From Oasisia sp. SBJ-2009 (lineage: Eukaryota; Annelida; Polychaeta; Sabellida; Siboglinidae), in assembly GCA_964017155.1 (NCBI GenBank), contig OZ024856.1, positions 44,390,878 through 44,454,877 on the forward strand: DNA of 64,000 bases, given 5' to 3'. The position numbers and the translations under genes were made by a program. Of the stretch, positions 1 through 64,000 are shown piece after piece (position 1 is the first letter of the stretch; each line of letters begins with the position of its first letter). Below the pieces are notes generated by a model. It ran no database searches and had not been told where the DNA came from. It saw only the letters and a program-made list of their open reading frames with translations.

Positions 1-165
1 CCGCCGATGGTGGTCAAAACGAAGAAGTAATTCGAACATTGCTAGGTGTGTAATTATAAAATTTGTTTGGAATAATAAAGAACTCCACGGCTACAGCTGC
101 CGGCACCTACAGCCGCCCCGCCCCGCCCCGCCCCGCCCCGCCCCGCCCCGCCCCGCCAGGCCTAC
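1..165. repeat. (CCCCG)n pentanucleotide run in last intron of window
   Basis: About nine CCCCG units occupy 113-157. On the sense (minus) strand this is a GGGGC run beginning about 8 nt after the donor of the exon at 166-507. The rest, 1-112, is ordinary AT-rich intron with nothing recognised. Confidence 0.85.
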
Positions 166-63750
<63,585 letters not shown>

Positions 63751-64000
63751 CTGAAATGCAAAATTATCGAAAACTTGCAGAAGAACAGTCACCTTTTGAG
63801 AGTCGAGTTTTTATCTTGGAATTCACAGGGTCAATTCAGAGATGTTTATTATTCTACATTAAAATAGGACAGGTTTCAATCAGGCAGTAGGTCTGTATGC
63901 AGGGTTTGTACACTTCTGAAGAGTTGAAATTCAAAATAATTTTAATGACAGATGTAATTGTAATCACAATAATTCAAATAAAAAGACATAGATAATGTCA

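Overview
The window is animal nuclear DNA lying entirely inside one very large gene on the minus strand: the orthologue of ubiquitin carboxyl-terminal hydrolase 34 (USP34). I could place 63 coding exons, from 63750 (5'-most) down to 166 (3'-most). Together they make 7782 nt of continuous reading frame, 2594 residues, with compatible codon phase at every junction. The true start lies beyond position 64000 and the stop lies before position 1. From memory of the vertebrate protein (about 3,500 residues), roughly the first 700 residues and last 300 are missing. The USP catalytic domain is complete and in the middle of the window: the Cys box is in the exon at 35329-35492, the finger CxxC in 30898-30992, the His box in 28970-29126 and the Asn-Asp motif in 28301-28379. 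The exons on either side encode the long helical armadillo-type flanks.

The organism is an invertebrate metazoan. Supporting signs are the USP34 orthology, many short exons, tRNA-derived SINEs, a truncated LINE with an RT C-terminal tail, hAT-type MITEs and introns dominated by minisatellites. I cannot fix the phylum. A mollusc or another lophotrochozoan fits the SINE style. A lancelet is also plausible, because I recall reports of amphioxus intronic minisatellites that span splice sites. No other protein-coding gene is convincing on either strand. The long open frames at 0.7-1.5, 2.5-3.3, 8.4-9.1, 11.4-13.1, 34.0-35.1 and 44.6-44.9 kb are all tandem repeats.

Layout from high to low coordinate, in the direction of transcription. 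63.8-55.1 kb: exons 1-10, with a SINE, an hAT MITE and short repeats. 54.9-51.9 kb: an intron carrying a 3 kb TTAA-flanked element with a CpG-rich, divergent promoter-like core. 51.5-36.2 kb: exons 11-27. 35.5-27.5 kb: exons 28-37, the peptidase domain. 26.2-17.3 kb: exons 38-48, including a GC-AG intron. 17.0-15.0 kb: a second TTAA-flanked element with a CpG-rich core. 14.9-0.17 kb: exons 49-63.

The most striking feature is that many of the minisatellites are tandem copies of the exon-intron junctions themselves. At 10 junctions a splice donor or acceptor, with a piece of the neighbouring exon, is repeated from 2 to 28 times; at an eleventh only the donor sequence is. One 57-bp array (45974-46258) and one 21-bp duplication (36743-36763) are in frame, so alternative donor choice could lengthen the protein in steps.
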